DNA of 64,000 bases from Thelephora terrestris (lineage: Eukaryota; Basidiomycota; Agaricomycetes; Thelephorales; Thelephoraceae). Shown here piece after piece: positions 11,110 to 22,161 of the stretch; the stretch's first letter is position 1, and each line of letters starts with the position of its first letter. A program made the translations under genes and the position numbers. The DNA lies in the NCBI GenBank assembly GCA_015956445.1, contig WIUZ02000018.1, positions 620,001-684,000 of the forward strand. The letters are read 5' to 3'. Under the pieces are notes generated by a model, which saw nothing but the letters and a program-made list of their open reading frames with translations, did not search any database and was not told the DNA's origin.

Positions 11110-13381
11110 TGTCACGAACACGTGACATGGTGAACAAAATCGCACAAATAATCAAAGACATTGGTCTTATTCGTCGGCCTAGTAATAGTACAAAAAGAAA
11201 CAAGGAAGAAACTAGACAAGGAGGAAGGGATCTATCTTACACACGCAGTCCTGATCTATCGGACAACGATGGGCAAAGTGGAACAGATTATATACTGACT
11301 GAGGACAATAGGTATAGTCCCGAGATACCGGACCTACCCAGCAGTCTCGGCACCCCAGAACATCATGCTCCAAGCCATCGAACATATCCCTCCTCACTGA
11401 ATCTAGCCCTTCACGGACTAGATCGAACCCATACTTCTCCTGCAGACTCGCCACTTCCAACTTCAACCTCATTCGAACCTGATGACTCTTGCTTGAGGGA
11501 CGACACCGTTGTCCAGAACGAGTCATCGGACTCTTGCGCTGCTTCTTCACAGTCCTCTCCACCATCTGAGGAGCAGGACTCCAGGGAGGGGATTGGGGAA
11601 GAGGAACTCCCCGATCCTGGTGGTGTCGGAGGGACAATGGGGGAGTTGGGAGCGGGGTCGGTGCAATAGGCCCCTCGGCACTGGTGCCTGAAATACCGGA
11701 AGAGAGATTCCTGGAATGGTTTCCAATGTTCCAAAGCGAAGTGAGTGAAATCTTCGTTAAGACTATTAACAACAACATACATCACGTCCATCCGACCCTC
11801 CAACTTCCTAATGCGATCTTCCCTCTCCTGTTCCATTGCGTCCCTCAAAGGAGAAATGCCAGGAGCCCAACGACGAGCACGGTTGGGATCTTCATAACCG
11901 GCTTGCTCCCAAAACTGGGGAGGAGCGTTATGGGCCGTCAAGAAGTCCACGGTGACCTTGTTATCTTGGGCAATGTTGGCAGGGGTGTCGTACAAATGTT
12001 GTTCGACGTCGTAGGGGGTGTCGTCCTTGTAGGGGACAGAGACGAAAGGGGTGGCAGAAGCGTTGAGCGACATAGTGTTAAAAGGTTGTTTGTGAGAGGG
12101 GAAGATTGGTTGTTTGGTGAGAGTGGAAAGAGACGATGAGGGGAAAAGGACGAAGGCAAGCCACAACTTAAATACGCCCAGATCAATGGACAACCCAAAA
12201 GGGGTGAAAACAATGCGCCATTATCCATTACTGTCCCAAAAAGGGTAGACGAACCCTTGACCCTAATCATGACCCATCAAATCCTGAGAAATCCCCATCA
12301 CCCTTCTATTGCTACCACGAAACACGAGAAATCCCCATCGATCATGAGAAATCCCCATCACTCTTCTATTGCTACCATGAAACACGAGAAATCCCTATCG
12401 ATCATGGGAAATCCCCATTGTACTCCTAATGACTCATCCGCTATTGTCCCACTGTTCCGCACTCACTATTAGTCGTTCTAAGTCCCACTTCTCTGACTCA
12501 CCTGACCTACCCTAAAGTACACACAGACCATGTTGATCCCTGTTTGGCTCCTTGTAGAATTATGACTCCTGTAGAGGATTGGGTATATAAGGAAGAGCGT
12601 TCGCTCCTTTCTTTTCCCCATTCTCAATCTCTTCTGTACTTCTCTACCCATAACCTCAATAAACAAAGTAAGCTGAGGAATTCTCCTCACACCTTACTCT
12701 TTCTGACTCATTCAAGCAGGAATTCTCCTGCTAGTGTATGTTCAGTGCTCCTAACCCATTCCCCTCTACTAGTCCCATCCAACGTCCAAGCATACCCAAC
12801 GCCAGAAGATCTATCTGGGAGTATAAGCTCATCAGAAGTCTTCAAGTAAACTGAACCACCGGTTTACTCACTCATTTCCCTTACTATCACCCCTTTGCAG
12901 CCCTCAACGCCGGAGTTACTACTCCTCCGTTCCTCTTAGGAGCCGATCATCAGTTCCTTTGGAACTCAGACTTCACTGAGAGCGTCCTAGCGACTGTTTA
13001 CTTCAGTATAAGCCCAGCTTTCTACTTCCCCAGTCCTCGCACCCATCTTACCACTAACGTCCATACTCATTCTCCTGCTATCATTGTCCTGTGGTGGGAA
13101 ATCCCAACTGAATTACCCTATTCGGTTATAGAATATCTCGTCAACTTTGATCACCTCAGCAATCAAGACTTCAAACCGTTCGTCCAACAACTGAGTCAAT
13201 TTTGCCAAGACTATCACTCACCCGTTCACCCCTATCAAACCGAGTCACCACTCGCCCTTGATATCCCTCCACCCCTCGCTCCCACACCTGGAACCCCCTT
13301 CAAAGTCCAACCCGACACTCCTCGTCTGTCCGCTAATCCTCTAGCGCCCCTTAAACAGTAAGCAGGCCCCCAACCCTGACA
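11110..13381 (-). mobile_element. LTR-like element, family 1, copy 1 (carries a divergent gene pair)
   Basis: A 2.27-kb element whose plus-strand ends read TGTCACGAACACG and CAACCCTGACA, matching the termini of the copy at 19,837-22,148. It holds two divergent open frames: one on the minus strand (12,072 to about 11,212) and one on the plus strand (from 12,740), with tandem GAAATCCCC motifs between them. Flanks are GCATT and CGCGT, so no target duplication survives; the right flank is the inside of another LTR (13,382-13,521), suggesting a rearrangement or an insertion into that LTR. Reading frames are partly degraded with a few breaks. Family unknown to me; the TG...CA ends point to LTR kin. 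Confidence 0.65.
12280..12425. repeat. Tandem GAAATCCCCATC motif array in the divergent promoter (family 1, copy 1)
   Basis: About five copies of a GAAATCCC(C/T)AT core, alternating with short spacers that include a second direct repeat (ATTGCTACCA). It lies between the two divergent open frames. The same array in the opposite direction is found in the two other copies (14,335-14,405 and 20,795-20,945), so it belongs to the element. A promoter or binding-site role is inferred from position only. Confidence 0.7.
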
Positions 13382-13521
13382 CGCGTGTCATACCAATCAA
13401 TCGGATCACTGATGTGATACCGTCCCTTCGGGTCGCTTGTCCAGCGCTCTCCGGCATTGGCTCTCGCTCTAAGCGGTGGAGCCGGTTGACCCGTTTCCAG
13501 GCATAGACCTCCAGTTCAACA
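13382..13521 (-). mobile_element. Truncated LTR (same family as 14,723-15,076)
   Basis: The reverse complement matches the first ~140 bp of the solo LTR at 14,723 (TGTTGAAC start, then CGGGTCAACC). The rest is missing; it is wedged between two family 1 elements. A broken fossil. Confidence 0.65.
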
Positions 13522-15860
13522 GGATTAGTGGGGTAAGGAGTATTGGGTCTTAGTTTGATGAAGGGGGTTCCAGAGTAGATGGTAGAGACGGAGGTATGTT
13601 GAGGGCGAGAGGAGATTCAAATTGGTAGGATGAATGGGATAGTTGTAATCCCTGCAGAATTCAAGGAGGTGTTGAGTGAATGGTTCAAAGTCTTGGTCAC
13701 TGAGTCGTTCAAAACTGTGGAGGTAATCTATAACAGCCCAAGGAAGATGAGTTGGAATATCCCACCAAAGAACAGTGATAGCACACTATCAGTAAGATCA
13801 AACTTCCACAAGAATTGGTGGTCTGCTCTGGGCAAAAAGGGGGGAGTGATAACTCCGGTGTTGAGGGCAGCGAAGGGACAGTAATAGGGGTGGTGTGCTA
13901 ATAAACCACTGGTTCTATTACCCTGAAGTCTCCTGATTAGACCTTCAAGTGTTGGGGATAGGAGGCTGCTAGTAGAAGGAAAAGGATTTGGGGCACTGAA
14001 CATATGCTAGCAGGAGAATTTCTGCTTTGAATGAATCAGTAAGAGTAAGGTGTGAGGAGAATTCCTCAGCTTACTTTATGTATTGAGCAGTTGGTAGGGG
14101 AATACAGAAGAGATTGAGAATGGGGAAGGAAAAGCGCAAACGCTCCTCCTTATATACCCAATCCTCTACATGCTTAGTAATCATACAATGAGTCAAACAT
14201 GAGTCGACATGGTCTATGCATAGTTTAGGGCAGGATCAATGAGTCAGGAGAGTGAGACTTAAGATGACTGATGGTAAAACAAATAGGGGAACAATAGGGG
14301 ATGAGTCAACAAGAATACAGTGGGAATTTCTCAGGTTTCATGGTAGTAATAGAAGCACAATGGGGATTTCCCATGATTGATGGGAATTTCTCATGATTGA
14401 TGGGATCGAGATTGGAGCTGAGGGTTTGTTTGTCCTTTTTGGGACATCAATGAATAATGGTATATTGTCTTACCCCTTTCGGCATCCCATTGTTTCAAAG
14501 GTATATAGCTTGTGGGGTTTCTTGGTCATTCTCCCCATTGTCTCTTTTCCCTTCTCACAATCACACCACCACTCTTCTCCTCTTTATAAACAACCTTTTC
14601 AACATCAACACTACTCCTTTTGACGCCGTTACCCCTTACAACATCAATACTCGTTCTGACATTGCCAACCATCTCTACGACACTCCTGCTACCATCGCTC
14701 ATGACAACAAAGTCCCTCAAGATGTTGAACCAGAGGTCTGTGCCCAGTAACGGGTCAACCAGCTCCACCGCTTTGAGCAAGAGCCGATGCCAGAGAGTGC
14801 TGAATAAGCGACCCAAAGGGACAGTGTCACATCAGTGACCCAATCGATCGGTATGATGCGCGCGTGCCTTAAGCTGCCGCACGGACCCTGCATCAGTCAC
14901 ACTGCATAGCTGTGACACCAATAGAGTAGATAGATATATATACCCCACATGTGTAGATAAATCAATCAATCGCTTCTCTCTCTCTCAACCCCACTTGCAC
15001 TCTTATATCTTCTCCTCTCAGGTAAGGACTAGAGTATGCCATGTAGTAGTATAGAATATACTCTACCTGCTCAACACAAGACTTCCTTTGCCAACATGAG
15101 GCCCCTTTCCAAGTTTGGGATCAAGCTGGACATGTCATCCCTCTTCTGGATACCATGGAACGTAACAGGGAGGAGAGAAATATTAGGTTGGAGAAACAAA
15201 TGAATCTTATGTGTGTTATGTTTGGGAGTTTCAACAAGGACTTCATGCATTTTTGTGACGAACATTGGAAACCCTTTCAGGCGGCTATCCGAAAGCACTG
15301 CATCTGCAGACTGTGTCTCCCCACAGATCAGTCCCAGTCATCCCTCTGACTCCACCAGGATCAGGGGGTCCCTCTTCCTCTATCCCCCCCTTGGAATCCT
15401 GCCCCAGTTCTTCAGATGGTGGAGAAGACCTTGAAGAAGAGCCGCAAGAGTCCGATGACTCGTTCTGTACAGCGGTGTTGCCTGTTGAACAAGGCTTGCC
15501 AAGTGCGGATGTGGTTGAAGTTGGAGGTAGCGAGTCTTCAGGACAAGTATGGATTCAATCTAGTGAGTGAAGGGCTAGAGGAAGTGAGGAGAGAGATGAA
15601 TGAGGGGTTGCAGCATGATGTACTAGGGTGTCGAGACTGCTTGGTAGACCTGACACCCGGACAGTATTCTTACTGTCCTCAGGGTGTGTATAATCCTTTC
15701 CATTTCTCTGATTGTTGCCCTCTTTCTCAGTCATGTGCTTGCGAAGTAGATCCTTTCCTTCTTGTTTAGTTCATTTAATTTGTCTTGTACTACTACTGCA
15801 AATGATACAAATTTCTTGGATGACCTGTGTGATTTTCCTCAAAATGTTACGCATTGAACT
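13522..15860 (+). mobile_element. LTR-like element, family 1, copy 2 (interrupted by a solo LTR)
   Basis: Sequence alignable to the copy at 19,837-22,148 in the same direction: minus-strand frame beginning at 14,003 (MFSAPNPFPSTS), GGGGATTTC motifs at 14,335-14,405, and plus-strand frames down to 15,769 ending in DPFLLV. The left end is lost at the junction with the LTR fragment, the right end near 15,860 is worn, and a 354-bp solo LTR sits inside. This is the most degraded of the three copies, with several breaks, and is inverted relative to copy 1. Confidence 0.6.
14723..15076 (+). mobile_element. Solo LTR (copia-like), 354 bp
   Basis: Starts TGTTGAAC and ends GCTCAACA, flanked on both sides by CAAGA (14,718-14,722 and 15,077-15,081), a perfect 5-bp target duplication. 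A TATATATA box lies at about 14,935. It is inserted in the plus-strand gene of family 1 copy 2. Related pieces are at 13,382-13,521 and 58,118-58,290. Assignment to copia is a guess from the short LTR and its ends. Confidence 0.85.
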
Positions 15861-15898
15861 AGCCACTAGGCCTTTGGAGTCCGAAAAGGCGAAGATGG

Positions 15899-16190
15899 CA
15901 GTCAGAAGGTTTGGTCCTTGGTTCAGAGGTGCGAGCCTCTAGGGAATCTGCGGGAAACAAACGAAGGGTGAGAGGGAAAGTCAGGAAGTGAATGGAAGAA
16001 CAAGGCAGAAGAGAACAGGAGAGCCAAAGAATGAAACTATGAATAGCCAACTAAGAGGGATGTCGGGAAACGTTGGGACAACAGAGGCCATAAGCAGGAA
16101 ACCAGTGGGACACAAGAGACCAGAGGAATGATGAGAGCAAGGGCGAGACAACGAGGGAACCAAAGGGAGGACTGTAGCAACGCTGCTAGG

Positions 16191-16241
<51 letters not shown>

Positions 16242-16756
16242 GAGAGAGAGGGAATGCTACTGATTGATTGCTTGGTCTATCAAATACAGGAGTCTATATA
16301 TATGATGCTGGGGACTCTGAGAACAAACCAAACATGATGTCAAAAGACCTAATGACACGTCTATGACATAGGGAAGGCAAGGGATCAAAGGAAATGATGA
16401 GGGAGAGGAATGTGGTTGGAAAATGAACCAGAGGGAGGTCTAGAGTCGAGAGCGGCACAATAAATTGAGACGTGATCGGGACGCAGCGAATGGAGGTAGG
16501 AAAATGAAAAACCAAAGATACAAGACATGGTAGAGGATTGGGAAATGGTCAGAACACGATCAGGACTGATCAGGACATGATTGGGACGTGGAGAAAACAT
16601 GAGGGGAACAAAGTCCAAGGGAAACTGTCTACTAAGGAATGCGCAGGTCACAGGTCGCAAGTCTAAGGTTGTGGGTCGAGAGGGAAAACATTGGGAAGTC
16701 ACGAGAGGAGATAGGGAAAGAGGGAAGTGTGGCAAAGTGAAGGGACAGGCGAGTCC
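15899..16756 (-). mobile_element. LTR-like segment, family 3 (minus), outermost layer of the heap
   Basis: The reverse complement aligns with 24,334-25,257 over several hundred bases, including a shared stretch around the TATA region (on plus: TCTATATATATGAT near 16,293) and the end near 15,899-15,930 (GGTTTGGTCCTTGG). It looks like the promoter/U5 side of a larger element whose other parts continue beyond the LTR inserted at 16,757. Limits are approximate and the left target duplication was not found. Confidence 0.5.
16194..16250. repeat. (AG)n microsatellite
   Basis: A nearly perfect AG dinucleotide run of about 55 bp, broken once near its right end. It lies inside the family 3 LTR-like segment. 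Confidence 0.95.
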
Positions 16757-16773
16757 TGTCAGGGCCACTCTAC

Positions 16774-19195
16774 TGTGATGATTTCGCCGTTTACCCCCTT
16801 TCATTTCCTTTATTTAACGCCTCATCACCACTAAGTCAGTTGGTGCCCTGCCCTAAACACGGCGGTAAACTGTTTATTATGCAGTATGCCCTATGCTTAA
16901 CGACTCAAAAGTCCAATACGTGGAACGTGCTACTAGTCAAGATACCCCAGAAGACCCGAGGTATAATACGTGAACATGTACCGGCGGACCTTCATACGAA
17001 GATCCCCCCTACCTGGCCCTCCGTTGCCCCTGGACGACTAGTAGATATTCAGGCTACCGACAACAAGGGATGTATTAACAAGCGTCGCGCGCTGACCTCT
17101 CGCAGAAGTCAACCGGCTTATTAATCTGACCCTTGGATTGGACTTACGAAAATCATTATGCTTTACGACTCATGGATCACACGCAATAGACAAAATAGAA
17201 AGAAGATTCATTGGAAGCCAACAGTACAAAAGAGTTATCTAATCAATATCTCTTCGGATCCTTTGTACTACTTCCAATGCCAATCTCACCAACTCCTCAT
17301 TCAACCAGTTCTGCTCCCAGATCTCGTTCGGGTCCACGTCCGACAAGTCATCGTAATCTGGAAGCTCCGTATCAGAGTTTGGTTCACTATCGGGAACGAA
17401 CTCGGCGTATGGATCATACTCCAGAGCAGGCCATTGACGGCGACTACCCCAAGGAGTAGACACGAACTCAGGACGAGGAGTATCCCTACGGACAACTCCC
17501 ACGTTCTGATAGAATTCGTCGCTCCCAATCTCAATGACCTCATCGTCGATGGGAACCAACCTGTTCTCGTGACGGACCAACAAACGAGCGGGCGGCGACT
17601 CAGCCCGGTTAGGGATGATCGGCAACCCGGCCCGATAAGGAACCTCCAACTCCTCTTCTTCAACTCGGACCTCCGGATCATTGCACCTCCTCTGGAGATC
17701 CCGGACTTCTCCGGTCAACTCAGAGACACGACGAGTAAGGCGAACCTAAAACAGATAGGGTTAGAAGACATCAAAAACCTTCAACCCCTACCCGTTACCT
17801 TATCGTCCTCTAATTCTCCGGTCTTAGTAACCAGAGCCCGGACCAAGTCCTTGAGAGTAGTCACCTCTCCCTAAAAAGAAAGTTTGAGTTAGAAAGGTCA
17901 ATTACTCCTGACCCAAACTTTCTTACCTTCAACAAATCGATGTCGGCGCCCTGCCGAACAACGCTATCTTCCTGTCCATGAATAACTCCCTGCATATCCT
18001 CCTTCCAATTCTCCAAAGCTTCTATCTCCTCACGACGACCATCAATACGCTCGTTGACATGAGCCACTTCGTCCATCAACATGGACCCAACGTTCCCCGT
18101 ATGGAGAACGCTGGCCTCCAACACGGAGTTGAAGGTCTCGTTGGCCTCAGTCACGAACTCAACACCCCTATTGAGGAGTTCGTTCGCATATGGGTTTGTC
18201 TCGATACGCGCCAACTTGCGCCGAGACACCCTACGAGCAGCTTGGAGAAAGTCCCTGAAACCTAAAAGGAGTTAGCTTGGTTTCCTAAAACCAGAATACG
18301 CAAGCAGAGCCCCCACCTAAATCAGAGAACCCCTCATTAGGGTCGGCGGTGGCGGTCCGGTCCATAACAGCTCCCAAAGTAGGATAAGGGCGGGATGGAT
18401 CACGACGGGCATGGGAGAAGCAGTCGATGTTGTAGTTGTTCTCCTGAACAGGAGAGTAAGAGGAAGAGCGACGGGTGGGATTGCGAGTAGAGGCACGAGG
18501 CATGTTGGCTGTGTAACAAAGGTGGGTTTGTTGGAAGACCAGTCATCCAACCCCCTTTGATTATATACCAAATGCCACGCCCCTTCCACGACTCAGGAGT
18601 TGAGTCATCATTTCTATTGTTTACTGCGCATGACCCACATGACATCATATGCCCCTATTTCTTAGTCATATGCTCCCCTTTTGCCATTGGCTGTTAGTCA
18701 GTCATACCCACATTCCTTCCGAACATTCCCAGGCTACGTCATGCTTTGTAACTGCTTTGTAATGCTCTCAAATTGCTATTGGCTGCCACACTTTCGTTTA
18801 TCAGCTGATAATTTGTAGCATTAGTCACCACGTAACGCACAGACCATGCAGTGCTGTGCACGGACCATGTTTGTCTGTGTTTGTATCTTTAGAGTAGTTA
18901 CATGTCACTGTCACGTCACAAATCTAAGTAGTATATATACTCAGAGTAGTTTAGCCTGTACTCCTTAGATTTGTTATCATCAGACTCTCCGTGACCTCTA
19001 TTGCTGTGTGCTTAGAGCAAGAGTGTTTGAAGACCCTTGTCTCCTTCTTTCTCCCCCTCTCCAATCTAGTCTGTGAAGAGACTTCCGATATCCCTGGGTT
19101 TGCAACAGGGTTATAACTGTGTGTTTGACCCCTGAGTGTGATAGGTTTGGATAGCAAGAGTGCTATTGAACTGTAGAGGTCGCGTCGGCCTGACA
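16774..19195 (+). mobile_element. LTR-like element, family 2, copy A (2.4 kb, carries an antisense coiled-coil gene)
   Basis: Ends TGTGATGATTTCGCC and GTCGGCCTGACA, flanked by TCTAC on both sides (16,769-16,773; 19,196-19,200). Ends and TSD length fit an LTR. A TATATATAC box at 18,931-18,940, about 260 bp before the right end, would be the sense promoter; the region upstream (U3-like) is unusually long and holds an intron-bearing gene in antisense (18,503 to 17,239). There is no second LTR or internal retrotransposon domain here, so it is a solo copy. Its ends look whole. A second copy is at 30,528-32,876. Confidence 0.8.
17239..18503 (-). CDS. Coiled-coil/acidic protein gene carried antisense in family 2, copy A
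   Basis: Coding segments lie at about 18,503-18,320, 18,229-17,930 and 17,730-17,239, with intron-like gaps. The first segment is basic and Ser/Arg-rich (MPRASTRNPTRRSSSYSP). The second is a helical heptad-rich stretch (NERIDGRREEIEALENWKED). The last has an acidic tail (TELPDYDDLSDVDPNEIW) before a short amphipathic end. A TATA-like box for this strand is at 18,561-18,568, about 60 bp upstream of the ATG. The same gene, at the same place and strand, is in copy B. No known domain recognised; I cannot say whether it serves the element or is captured host sequence. Confidence 0.55.
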
Positions 19196-19873
19196 TCTAC
19201 CCCAACAACTACCAGTGCACTGAGCCGACTCCGCAGAGTACTCACTAGTCTGACTAGTTGTGAGAGGATGGTCACACCTCTATTCTTCCGGTAGGTTGTC
19301 TGGGGTCACTACAAGTAAAGTCAAAATCCTAAAGGGAAATCCAACCTAAACTTTGCTTTGCTAGGTTTATACAACAAGGGTTTATCCCTACGACAGGATT
19401 GATGACTCCACCAGGTGTTTTACTGGATGTTCAAGGTATTCTATGTTGAGAACACTCGGGTTCAATAATTATGAGGCACAGTCAAAGAGCAGAGCAGGAG
19501 GGAGAGCAGATGGGGTTGTCTTGTGCTCAAACAGAAAACTCTGACTTGACCTTAACTGCAACTGGGCTGAGAAGGGCAGAGGATTTCCTGAGATAACAAA
19601 ACTAAGGTACTACGATACAGCCACAGTTTCTATATATACTACTAGAGTGGCCATGACATCAGTAACCCTAATATACCCTTATCAAGAAAGAACAAAGGGA
19701 GATAAGGAGTGTGAGAACGCTAAGTAAGGGAAGTGAACAAGTGTGATGTGTGGGAGAATAAAGGACAAAGGGCCTTACTAGTGTGTGAAGGAAAACATAA
19801 GAGAGCAATAGTCCACATGAAATATAGGGGGGAAAGTGTCAGGGTTGTGGGCCTGCTTACTGTTTGTGGGGCG

Positions 19874-20482
19874 CTAGAGGATTAGCGGAGGGGTGAGGGG
19901 TGTCGGGTCTAGTTTTGAAGGGGGTTCCGGGTGTGGAAACGAGGGGAGGAGGAATATCGAGAGAGAGAGAGGTGACTCTGTCTGATAAGGGTGCACGGGT
20001 GAGTGGTAGTCTTGGCAGAACTGACTGAGTTGCTGCACGAAAGGTTCGAAGTCCTGGTCGCTAAGGCGTTCGAAGTTGACGAGATATTCTATAACCGAAT
20101 AAGGTAGTTCAGTTGGGATCTCCCACCAAAGAACGATGATAGCAGGAGAATGGGTATGGATATTAGTGGTGAGGTGAACACGTGGGGAGGGAAAGTAAAA
20201 GGCTGGGCTGATACTGAAGTAGACAGTCGCAAGGACGCTCTCAGTAAGATCTGAATTCCAAAGAAATTGATGATCGGCTCCTAGGAGAAAAGGGGGAGTA
20301 GTGACTCTGGCGTCGAGAGCTGCAAAGGGGCGGTAGTAAGGGAAATGGGTGAGTAAGCCGGTGGTTCGGTTTACTTGAAGACTTCTGATGAGTTTATACT
20401 CCCAGATAGATCTCCTAGCGTCAGGGACGACTGGTTGCTGAACTGGACTTGTAGAGGGGAAGGGGTTGGGGGCACTGAACAT
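19874..20482 (-). CDS. Family 1 minus-strand gene (202 aa), unknown function
   Basis: An intact 202-codon frame starting MFSAPNPFPSTSP, with conserved blocks FAALDARVTTPPFLLGADHQ and FYFPSPRVHL and a Pro-rich tail. Relatives are recognisable in copy 1 (from 12,740, plus) and copy 2 (from 14,003, minus). A TATATAAGGA-type box sits upstream (about 20,625-20,632 on plus as TTATATACC). No catalytic motif, signal peptide or membrane segment seen, and no match to a known retroelement protein. Confidence 0.6.
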   Translation of the reverse strand: MFSAPNPFPSTSPVQQPVVPDARRSIWEYKLIRSLQVNRTTGLLTHFPYYRPFAALDARVTTPPFLLGADHQFLWNSDLTESVLATVYFSISPAFYFPSPRVHLTTNIHTHSPAIIVLWWEIPTELPYSVIEYLVNFERLSDQDFEPFVQQLSQFCQDYHSPVHPYQTESPLSLSIFLLPSFPHPEPPSKLDPTPLTPPLIL

Positions 20483-20794
20483 ACACTGGCAGGAGGATTC
20501 CTGCTGAAATGAGTCAGAAAGGGTAAGACGTGAGGAGAATTCCTCAGCTTACTTGTATTCAGGTTGTGGGTAGAGAAGTACAGAAGAGATTGAGAATGGG
20601 GAAAAGAAAGGAGCGAACGCTCTTCCTTATATACCCAATCCTCTACAGGAGTCATTATTTTACAACGAGTCAAACAGGAGTCAACATGGTCTGTGCGTAG
20701 TTTAGGGTAGGTTGGACGAGTCAGGGGAGTGGGACTTTGGAACGACAAATGATAAAATGAAATAAGGGGACAATAGTAACGGAGTCATTAGGAG

Positions 20795-20945
20795 CATAAT
20801 GGGGATTTCTCATGATCGATGGTGGTAATAGAAGACTGATGGGGATTTCTTCATGATCGGTGGGGATTTCTCTCGTTTCACAGGGGCAGTAAAGGGCGGA
20901 TGGGGATTTCCCGTGATCGATGGGGATTTCTCCGAATTGATGGGA
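20795..20945. repeat. Tandem GGGGATTTC motif array in the divergent promoter (family 1, copy 3)
   Basis: Five GGGGATTTC cores, most followed by (C/T)(A/G)TGATCGATGG, spaced 20-35 bp apart between the two divergent genes. Conserved in position in the other two copies. Confidence 0.75.
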
Positions 20946-21139
20946 TCGCAATTGGGGTTGAGGGTTCGTTTATCCTAATGAGGACGTTTAATGGATAATG
21001 GGTTATTGTTTTCCCCTTTTGGACTTCTTAGAGTCAGGATGTATTTAAGTCAAGGGGATTAATGATTGTTCTCTCCATTGTTTCCCTTCTTCTCCCATAA
21101 TCACCAGCACCACTCTCCTCTCCAAACACTGTTACTACT

Positions 21140-22043
21140 ATGTCTGCCTTCGTTGCCAACAACGCCGTGCTCAGTGCTGCTGCCACCCCCTTTACTCCGT
21201 CCTTTGAGACGAATGCCCCCTACGACGTGGAGCAACATTTATATGACTCCCCTGCCAACATCGCCCATGACAACCAGGTCGCCATCAGCTTCCTCACCGC
21301 TCACAACGCCCCTGCCGAATTCTGGGAACAGGCTGGGTACGAGGATCCCCGGCTTGCTAGGCCTCAGATTGAGGCTAAACATCCCGGAGCCGTCCTTTTG
21401 TTGGATGCCATGGAGAGGGAACGAGAGGATCGAATTGCGAAGTTGGAGAAGCGTGTGGACCTCATGTACGTCATCATGAACAGCTTGAATGATGACTTCT
21501 CTCATTTTGCTTTGGAACATTGGGGACCTTTCCAGGCATCTCTCTTCCGATATTTCGGACACCAGTGTCACGGGGCTTATTGCACCGACCCCCCTTGCAA
21601 GTCCCCAGTCGTCCCTTCGCCACCGCCAGGATCAGGGCGTTACTCTCCCTCCATCCCCTCCCTGGAGTCCTGCCCCAGTTCGCCAGATGGTGGAGAGGTC
21701 CCAGAAGAAGAAGAACCGCAAGAATCCGATGACTCGTTCTGGTCAACGCTGTCGTCCCTCCGACAAGTCACGTCAGGTTCGGATGAAGTTGAAGGTGGAA
21801 GTGGTGGGTCTCCAAGACCGCTATGGGTTCGCATTAGTGAGCGTGGCCTTGTCGGACGTGAAGCGAGAGATGCATGATAGTTTGTATCATGATGTGTTGG
21901 GATGTCGGGAGTGTTGGGTGGATCCGGTAACACGAGCGTATTCCTACTGTCCTCAGAGTGTGCATAATCCGCACCACTTCGCTCATCGTTGCCCGTTTGC
22001 TCAGGACTGTGCTTGCGACGTAGATCCTTTTGTCTTGGTCTAG
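21140..22043 (+). CDS. Family 1 plus-strand gene region: two overlapping conserved frames
   Basis: Frame one (21,140-21,877) begins MSAFVANNAVLSAAATPF, with conserved blocks YDVEQHLYDSPANIAHDN and FWEQAGYEDP, then a helical stretch and a Pro/Ser-rich, acidic end. Frame two (21,489-22,043) overlaps it and ends in a cysteine-rich block: HDVLGCRECW, YCPQSV, HFAHRCP, then C-x-C before DPFVLV at the stop. Both frames are recognisable at the same offset in copies 1 and 2, so both seem to have been under constraint. Whether and how they are expressed together cannot be told from sequence. No known family recognised. Confidence 0.55.
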
Positions 22044-22161
22044 ATTTGTGACTGTTACGAGTTCCCGTTGTACTTCTATTAGTTTGAATAAGACCAATGT
22101 CTTTGATGATCTGTGCAATCTTGGTTACCATGTCACGCGTTCGTGACAGAAAGATAACACA

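Larger units (their letters stand above)
19837..22148 (+). mobile_element. LTR-like element, family 1, copy 3 (best preserved; divergent gene pair)
   Basis: Ends TGTCAGGGTTGTGGG and CGCGTTCGTGACA, flanked by GAAAG on both sides (19,832-19,836; 22,149-22,153). It carries a minus-strand gene (20,482-19,874) and a plus-strand pair of overlapping frames (21,140-22,043) facing away from a shared 650-bp promoter region. It is richer in CpG and more intact than copies 1 and 2, so probably the youngest, and it looks whole from end to end. It sits in the ~660-bp LTR. Confidence 0.82.
16757..22161 (-). mobile_element. Solo LTR of about 660 bp, twice interrupted
   Basis: Plus-strand ends are TGTCAGGGCCACTC (16,757) and GATAACACA (22,161), flanked by AGTCC on both sides (16,752-16,756; 22,162-22,166). 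Inside it sit a family 2 element (16,774-19,195) and a family 1 element (19,837-22,148), each with its own target duplication; without them about 660 bp of LTR remain. TATATATAC at 19,631-19,639 reads toward the left end. Its U5-like end resembles that of the long element at 33,541. Both inserted elements are therefore younger than this LTR. Confidence 0.75.

Noticed and set aside
11684-12139. Plus-strand frame of 151 codons in family 1 copy 1
   Set aside because: Antisense to the conserved minus-strand frame; not conserved in the other copies as a protein.
12280-12425. GGGGATTTCC motifs as NF-kappaB sites
   Set aside because: The match to the animal consensus is likely chance; fungi lack Rel/NF-kappaB proteins. 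Kept only as an unexplained repeat array.
17158-17874. Plus-strand frame of 238 codons in family 2 copy A
   Set aside because: Antisense to the coiled-coil gene; copy B does not keep it as one frame.
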